A stretch of DNA of 64,000 nucleotides from Gnetum montanum (taxonomy: Eukaryota > Streptophyta > Gnetopsida > Gnetales > Gnetaceae). This document shows, piece by piece, positions 57,477 to 64,000 of this stretch. The DNA lies in NCBI GenBank assembly GCA_015680685.1, contig MNCI01012718.1:597366-661365 (forward strand), read 5' to 3'. The position numbers were made by a program, and so were the translations under genes. The notes beneath the pieces are model-generated. The model was not told the DNA's origin, ran no database searches, and saw nothing but the letters and a program-made list of their open reading frames with translations. Positions within the stretch are counted from its first letter, which is position 1. Every line of letters starts with the position of its first letter.

Positions 57477-59418
57477 GGATACCCCCCATAGCTAAATGGT
57501 TGAGCATGGCTAGAATTACTAAATGGAAGGTTAGGATCATTGCATGCTAGAAATATTGGGACCTAGTCATACTTCCCCCATTGGGCGTCACACACTTGAT
57601 TAGAGTTGACATAGTGAGGCAAGTTATAAGATGTGGTTAATTTATAAGGGGTTGAACCACTATGGTACTTATGACCGGAAGATTGTATGCAAGGATCAAC
57701 ATGTTTCCCCATGTGGCTATATTCATTAGGCCTCATGGATGTTGGAGTATTGAGCGGTGGCCCTAATAAGGCAACATGAGGCATTGGGTTCGAAGAGGAA
57801 GATGCACCACAATGTTGGACTTGTGCTGAGTTGGCAGATGTAGTGGTTTTTGAACTGTGGTGTCCCTTTCTACGGTCATGTCTAAAGAAGGGATGCTTAT
57901 GATGTTGTGGATGATTCCCACTGTTGTTGACAGTAGAAGCACAAGTAACGTTCATGGGTTGATGCTGTGGTGCAAATCCTTCAGGTACAATTGGTGGCGA
58001 TGTAGAAGGAGGTGAAGGATGAGAATTTTGAAATTGAGGAGAAGTGTAAGGTACCCAAGGTGGTGGTCCTATTGGTTAGGATATGGGTTGATAGTATTGA
58101 GGAGAATAATAATAATGTGGCGAGATAGAGGATGTTGACATAGTTGGGGAAATAGAATGTTGAACACGATAAGCACTTAGGTTTGAATGGTACGAAGGGT
58201 GTAACTAGTTTGGGGATGGCCTTCCCCACGACTGGAATTGTTGCCACTATGATTGAACACAATATTTTTGCATGAACTCTGGATGTAACATTCTTCCCTA
58301 ATGCTCATGTAGATGTGACAAGATTGGGCATTCTTCCTTGGGGTGATTGTACAAGCAAATGTTACATTGATACGTATGATTGACAGTTAAGTTCTTATTC
58401 TCTTCAACCCTTCTTTTTGATCATCTAAAGGTGTTTTATCTTATTTCCTAAGTTGTCATTACTCTACCTCCAATAATGTTGGCATATTCTCCACATTTTT
58501 CATGTATCCACTCCATCATCTTATTGATCTTTGCCTCAATTTCATCCAATGATTATAGTATTGGCAAATATGGTTCCACCACCTTAAGATGAGTTGATTT
58601 CTCCTCTTCATATTCATGGGCCCTTGTTGATTTTTGGGCATGTAGAGATTTTTTATCATTCTCCCATTTAGCCATTTCTCCTTCTTCTTCTGCTACTCAC
58701 TTGATAAGCTCTTGGAATTGATGGGTTTGTAGCTCATATAGTTGACCTCAAGCATACATCCCTAGGATTTCCCTTGTTTTATTATGGAGCCCATCCATGA
58801 TGTGATACATAATAGTGCATAATATCTTTCTAAGGCCATGTCCAAGGGTTCATGTTGCGCTTGTTTCCATTCTTGGATTTGTCTCCTCAAGGCTGACACT
58901 CTTGCATAAGTTTGATATCTTTCATTAAATAGTTCTACCATTGTCGGCCAACGTTGAATTGATTTTAGTTTTAATGACCTATACCATACTTTTGCTTGGC
59001 CAACGAGTGTCAAAGGAAAGAGCTTAAGTTTTTGCCATCCATTATCAATATTATTCCATGCACAGGCATTGTAGAAGGCTTGTAAATGTTGTTATGAATC
59101 TAAATCATAGCCTCTTGAAAACTTAGGAAAGTTGTTTAAGTCACGCCTAGGTAGACGGCTTTCCTTACAATGCCTGCGGGATATTCGAACAACCTCTTGT
59201 ATATGTGTTAAGCTTGTAGTGGCCAGTAGGGGTTCATCATCACTAGGTATGTTATGCATTTGTGAGTTGGGATGATGTTGTTTGCATTTATGCTCAGAGA
59301 AGACCCCTACATCAAATTAGGTACTACAAACTTCATCTTCATCATTATATAATTTGTTGGTTCTCCAATGAATTGCCTTACTAGTTGTTGCATTGTCATA
59401 GTCTTGCGAGAGAGACAT
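57477..59418 (-). pseudogene. gag of element D
   Basis: It starts MSLSQDYDNATTSKA at 59418 and ends YPPF-stop at 57477. The Gag core has WQKLKLFPLTLVGQAKVWY and FNERYQTYARVSALRR. The knuckle CNICLYNHPKEEC is intact with C-X2-C-X3-H-X4-C spacing (about 58330-58370). The tail is open for 130 codons (57955-57563). There are scattered stops and a deletion near 58790 relative to B. Confidence 0.78.
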
Positions 59419-59530
59419 AGTTGTGAATTTGTGTGTGACTTGTTTGCAATTACTTCTTTCTAAAAGATGTATCATTAATACTTGTTACAGTGATCTCTTA
59501 TGATGTAACTAATCTAAATAACTAGCACCA

Positions 59531-59548
59531 TCCTTGGCAACGGCACCA
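59531..59548 (-). promoter_or_regulatory. tRNA-Asp-type primer-binding site of D
   Basis: The minus strand reads TGGTGCCGTTGCCAAGGA, one base inside the LTR. Confidence 0.8.
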
Positions 59549-59549
59549 A

Positions 59550-60464
59550 TGATGAGTGGCGAGATACTACTACAGTCAACCATATGAATACGAGCGTTTC
59601 ACGCATGATCTAATCAAACTTTGCAGATGGGCTAGTTGTGGTATCTAGATAGTTATGCGCTGATCATAGTTCACTGTCTTCCCACCTAGACTAGTATTTG
59701 CTTTGTCACGTATGGTTTAGTCCAATGTGAGGTGTATGATGTGGTTTCTAACGTAGTGCTACTCTTGGAGGCAATGGAAAATAACTTGTCAAGTTAGGAG
59801 GAAAAGGGAGAAGAGAGTCTAAGCTAGCCTAAGTGCGATGAGCACCTATCCCTTAATCATCTGTACACATCTTGGACCTCATGCATGACTACTACTTGGA
59901 TTACCAAGTGCAGATCCTAGGTACACTACTAGGTTACCAAGTAGTCACAGTTAAATGCTCGTGATTAAGTCATACTCATTCCACATTTAAGGAGTTTAGG
60001 GTGAAGAGATATTAACTACGAAAGCAATAAATAACAATGACAATTAAATAATTAAGCTAAGTGAATGCTGCAATGATGAAGTAATCTCAATCTTTATTTC
60101 TAGTCATGTGCATGTCCAAGTACGTCACACTTGAATAAAGGTTTTGTACAATTACAATCATCACATTGTGGGCATGCACTGGGAGAAAGGGTTGAGAGGA
60201 AAAACTGACAAAAAGATCCTACTCTAATACTAACTAACTCTAAAAAACTTTCCTCCTTTCCCATGCACCCCATTGTGTATTTATAAGCTCACATAGGAAC
60301 TGCGATATCACATACACGATATTGGGGGTTCGATATCAGGACTCATCAGATATTAGGGTTCCAATAATAGGGGTCCAATAACAGGGGTCCAATATCAACA
60401 CTTGGTTAACAAGGGTCCAATATCAAGGGTCTGATATCATCACCTAACAAACCACAATTCATCA
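59550..60464 (-). repeat. 5' LTR of D
   Basis: 915 bp. Minus-strand TATAAATA at 60278-60285. The palindrome array is more decayed than in the 3' LTR. Confidence 0.85.
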
Positions 60465-60469
60465 AGTGC

Positions 60470-62149
60470 TATTGTACATCATTTACATTTTTTCTACCTA
60501 TGCTACTACATTGGCAATAGATTTATGAAATGGTAGAATCTCCTTCTCGATGACCTAGTTTAGGGTATCTTCCTCTTGGGTATCACACACCCGTGCATCT
60601 CTTTTTTGGATTGATACATCCCTATTGTATTTTTTAGCTAATTCCTGTTTTCTAAGTTCTCTTTCTTCTTTTACCACTTAATCAATGAGTCTTTGAATCC
60701 AATGAGAGGTTAATTCTGATAGTCTTCCTTGGGCATAAACCCCAAGGATCTCTCTTGTTTTACTTCTTAGCCCATCTATGATGTGCCTTAGCTATTGCTT
60801 TGATGAAAATCCATGGCTTGGGTATTTTTGTAATAGTGAATAATATCTACCCATTACTACATCAAGGATCTCATGGTTCCCTTGTTTCTAATTCTGGATT
60901 TTCTTTCTTAGGTTTAACACTTATGAATATGTTTGATATTTGTGATTAAAAATTTCAAGCATGGTACTCTAGCATCTTATGGATTTAGGTTCCAATTACT
61001 TGTACTAGCTTCTACTTCCTTCACAAGTGTTTTAGGAAATAGCTTCTATTTCTGCCAATCACTTTCTATGTTTTGAAGGGAATAGGCCTCGTGGAATACT
61101 TGAAGGTGATGCTAAGGATTAGCATTGTAACCTTCTTCAAATTAGGGCATGTTATTCATATCTAGCCATTTGATTCAACTATTTCTCATGTGCCTACTTG
61201 GTATGTAGACTGATTCTTTAATGCTGATCATGTTTCAGGTTGCCATAAGGGGTTCATCATCATGATCAAGTTCATAGGTTTTGTGGTAGCAGTGACCCCT
61301 TCTATGCTCATGCCTCTCTTGATCCTCTCTTCTATTTTTATTCCTTCTTCTTTCATACTCCTCATCTTCTAAATCAAAATACCTTGAGTATCAATCATGA
61401 TAACCATGAGCTCTTATCTTTTCCCTATAAAAATCTCAGTACTTATGTTGTCTCCTATCATAGTCCTCTTATGATCATGATGAAGCAAAGGAAGTAGCAA
61501 GAAAATGGTGCTAATTGGTTCTCCTTTCATAACTCTTGTGAGTTTCCTTGTAGGACTTAGCAAGATCCCTTGGCCTAGAGTCCTGCTTGTATCTTGAGTT
61601 AGTAGCCTTCCCCTTGTGTGTCTCTACTAGAGTAGAGTGAAGTTGGGGTTTGACAAGTTCTTCTAGTTGGATGATAGGTGTCTTTGATGGCTCCTCATGG
61701 TTTTGGTGGAGTTGTTTCGAAATGAACTAATTAGAATCAAGCTCTTCTATGACAAAAATTGTGCTGGCATGCTTCCCTTTGATATGAACATGCTTTATTT
61801 CCATAGTAGCATCTCTTTTTATTTTCTCCCTTATAGGTTCATAGGGTTTGGTCATGTGTTGAGTCACATGATACCCTTCTTGAATCTGGTCCAAGTGCAT
61901 TCCTCTTAGAGTAGTTTGTAGCATGTTTAGTGTTACACATTCAGAAGGCATAACTATGTTGCCTTACATATCTCTCCATCTCATTTGTCTATCTTGATGA
62001 AATATGAATATGAAGTTTGGATGGTATGGATCAGCATGAGCATAAGTAATACATGTCTACATTAGCATTCCCTAGTCTTCTTCATTAGCAATTCTATCAC
62101 TGCTCCTTTTTTCCTTAGTAGGTGATAGTTGATCATTATGTGAAGCCAT
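60470..62149 (-). pseudogene. gag N-terminal and core part of G
   Basis: It starts MASHNDQLSPTKEKRSSDR near 62149. A long K/R/E/H-rich region follows (as in F, absent from A-D), then a degraded Gag core around 60760-61180. Stops are frequent. It joins 53561 across element D. Confidence 0.55.
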
Positions 62150-62267
62150 GTTATCATTTCTTGATGATTTGTGTGAAGTGTGCTTTATATTAAGGTTGTG
62201 AAGATTAGAGTTAGGTTCTAATACAATGAAATTTGCAAAATTAATTACTTGGTATAACATTGACTTA

Positions 62268-62285
62268 TCCCTAACAATGGCATCA
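62268..62285 (-). promoter_or_regulatory. decayed primer-binding site of G
   Basis: The minus strand reads TGATGCCATTGTTAGGGA, explained by transitions from the tRNA-Asp type. Confidence 0.55.
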
Positions 62286-62286
62286 A

Positions 62287-63161
62287 TGATGAGCAATGGA
62301 GTACCCAACACACAACCATACGAGATAAGAGTGTTCATGTGCAATCCTGGTCAAACTTCACAAGTAAGGTAATGTGATTATACCAATAATTAGTTAGCAG
62401 TCGTGATCATTGTCTTCCCACGTGAGCTAGTAAAATTAATGCATATGGTTTAAATCATAATGAGGTGTATGATATTGATGTTGTATTGGCCATTAAGCTC
62501 CTATTATTCATGAAGTTAAAGTAAAAGTTTCTAAATCTAAGTAATAACAAAAAAAATCTAACTAACCTATGCGATGAGTAGCTGATCTTGATCTTCCAAT
62601 CACACCTTGGACTTCATGCAACTACTACTGGGATTACCATGTACCTCAGTACTAGGCATACCAAGTGATAGTACTACTAGCCTACCAAGTAGTTACACTT
62701 ATGTGCTCTAGATAAGTCATACTCATTCCACTTAATGACATTAAAAGTAATTTGCAAGTAATCGTAAACATTAATTATGAAAACAGGAAAATAGTAAACT
62801 AATTGATCTTTATTGTTGATCATGCAATACGTGTTTCTGCAACGATGTAGAGTAATCTTGATCTTTATTGTCGATCATGCAATGCATGTAAGTACATCAC
62901 ACTCAAATAAAGATTTTTTCCAATTACAAAACATCACACTACAGGAACACACTGCTAAGCACTGAATTCAAGCAAATAAACTGAAAGAGTTTTGTTACTA
63001 GGCTATCAAATCTACTACAAATCTATGCACCCAAGTGTTGCTTATATAGGCTAGCATGCACCCTGTGATATTGTTTATATGATAATGTATAGTGAGATAC
63101 AATAACATATCTACGACATCTTAGATATAATATTGTTGGCTCAAAATTCTTGGATTTATCA
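62287..63161 (-). repeat. 5' LTR of G
   Basis: 875 bp, TGATGAGCAATGG...GGATTTATCA on the plus strand. A TATATAAG-type TATA box is on the minus strand near 63041-63050. It contains a small internal duplication of the GATCTTTATTGTxGATCATGCAAT block (62804-62885). Confidence 0.8.
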
Positions 63162-63329
63162 TTCATGGATTATGAGATATATATCATGAAGTTTTAAAGC
63201 CAAGCACATAATTTATTACACTACAACATAGGCTAACACTCAAACAAATAATAACTAGCATGAAACTAAACATTAAATAATGATGAGATTGCATCCATCT
63301 CCATCCATTGTAATATTTATTGTTATCAT

Positions 63330-63670
63330 TGTAGCCTTGTCTCAACTAAATTGAGTTGGCTATATGAGTTATTTTTCAAAATTCACTTCTATGAAGAGCT
63401 AGATCTTCATTTATTTGCAATTTCTTTGGATCATCTTTAATTATTTTTTTCTCTACATTTTTCTTGGTTTTCCTTTTAGTGGCTTTTCTAGAATAATGAT
63501 GTAGCAACCTTTTCTATAGGCTTGCTATCTGATCTACTTTATACATGCCCAAATCATCTAAGACATCATTCTTGTAACTTATTTGACATAAAATCCACTC
63601 CAAGTCTTGCTCTAATGTCTGCATTTTGTAGTTTATCTTTTTAGGTAATATTCCATCATCTATCTAGGCT
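63330..63670 (-). repeat. possible RTE-clade LINE 3' fragment
   Basis: The plus-strand CTTGTCTCAACTAAATTGAGTTGGCTATATGA resembles the decayed 3' end motif often seen with plant RTE LINEs. The minus strand around 63660-63545 gives a weak match to the end of such an ORF (region ending DDLGMYK). Heavily decayed. Confidence 0.35.
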
Positions 63671-64000
63671 TAGGCTAGAAAAATATTACTTAACGTATAA
63701 TGCAAATGTAAATAAAAATTCTAAAACCTAAAAGGGTGAAAAAGTAAATAAATGTACAATGGAGTAAGACTTCTAGAACATGTGATAAAGAAAATTTCTT
63801 AGCCAAACAATCCCAAGGGGCAAGTACATTACAACTAAAGAGAAAAATATTGATAATAGGCCCTAGGTACAAAGCATACCCTTTTTACAAAACATTTCCA
63901 ATTCATTCAATTCTAATGCCCATGGAAAAAATAGTAAGCTATTTCCAATTGATGATATAATTTTTCTACAAAAGCTATAACAATGCACCAGATTTTCTAA
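63671..64000. other. AT-rich right edge
   Basis: No gene or clear repeat is visible. Confidence 0.5.

Larger units (their letters stand above)
53567..60464 (-). mobile_element. element D: complete gypsy-type element inside gag of G
   Basis: 5' LTR 59550-60464, primer-binding site 59531-59548, gag 57477-59418, middle region, shortened ORF2 at 55120-54683, polypurine tract, 3' LTR 53567-54501. About 5.9 kb without the solo LTR it carries. The flanks ATTGC (53562-53566) and AGTGC (60465-60469) differ at one base. No pol gene. Confidence 0.9.
29710..63161 (-). mobile_element. element G: old gypsy-type LTR element split by five later insertions
   Basis: From right to left on the minus strand: 5' LTR (62287-63161), primer-binding site, gag, protease, non-coding middle, ORF2, polypurine tract (about 31473-31490) and 3' LTR (29710-31472). 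Subtracting insertions and duplicated targets leaves about 10.4 kb. TTCAT occurs at 29705-29709 and 63162-63166, which fits its target duplication if 4 bp (TGAT) were lost at the left LTR edge. It has no reverse transcriptase or integrase, so it depended on another element. Each ORF resumes across the insertions, which is the main proof of the model. Confidence 0.75.

Overview
This window looks like nuclear DNA of a seed plant with a large, transposon-filled genome. A gymnosperm would fit, but nothing here fixes the species. Evidence: one intron-containing 8-cysteine lipid-transfer gene; an L1-type plant LINE with DUF4283-like ORF1 and zf-RVT domain; and many Ty3/gypsy LTR elements whose primer-binding sites resemble the 3' end of plant tRNA-Asp, as in Athila-like elements. 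I found no rRNA gene, no functional tRNA gene and no CRISPR array.

Left block, 1-17102: nested minus- and plus-strand LTR elements. Element F (minus; 5' LTR 16077-17102, gag start at 15944) is interrupted by element H (minus; 5' LTR 13619-15297, then gag and protease). Element A (plus; 1-6286, running off the left edge) lies beyond H's protease. A plus-strand, exon-like degraded gene (6287-8490) lies between A and H's protease and may be an antisense gene of H.

Middle block, 17103-29704: AT-rich intergenic DNA; a nearly full-length LINE on the minus strand (about 18850-24184); a possible 56-residue membrane protein; four short tandem duplications; and the only convincing host gene, a secreted lipid-transfer protein (26165-28043) with a 1.5-kb intron just before its last five codons.

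Right block, 29705-63166: one old minus-strand element, G (about 10.4 kb once its insertions are subtracted), filled with later insertions that leave clear 5-bp target duplications: a solo LTR (29968-30846, ACAAC); element B (31893-44140, CGTAC), itself split by element C (37450-43916, CATTG); a 3,056-bp TG...CA insertion carrying a broken SAUR gene (44700-47755, CTCCT); and element D (53567-60464, ATTGC/AGTGC), itself carrying a solo LTR (55782-56791, ATGAA).

The notable system is the A-B-C-D-G family. No reverse transcriptase or integrase is recognisable in any copy. Each has a gag ORF, about 1.2-2 kb of conserved non-coding DNA, and a second ORF starting MAPK/MVPK. In the long copies this ORF encodes a domain resembling Pfam PF20167 (putative plant transposon protein) followed by a long heptad-rich, probable coiled-coil region. 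In all five copies the ATG directly follows a 3' splice site, with a TACTAAC-type branch point in four. In A and G, which keep the long ORF, an LTR-like palindrome array plus TATA box and a plausible intron donor lie upstream. This suggests a separate promoter and a 5'-UTR intron for the second ORF. All family and domain names come from recognising motifs by eye; no database search was run.
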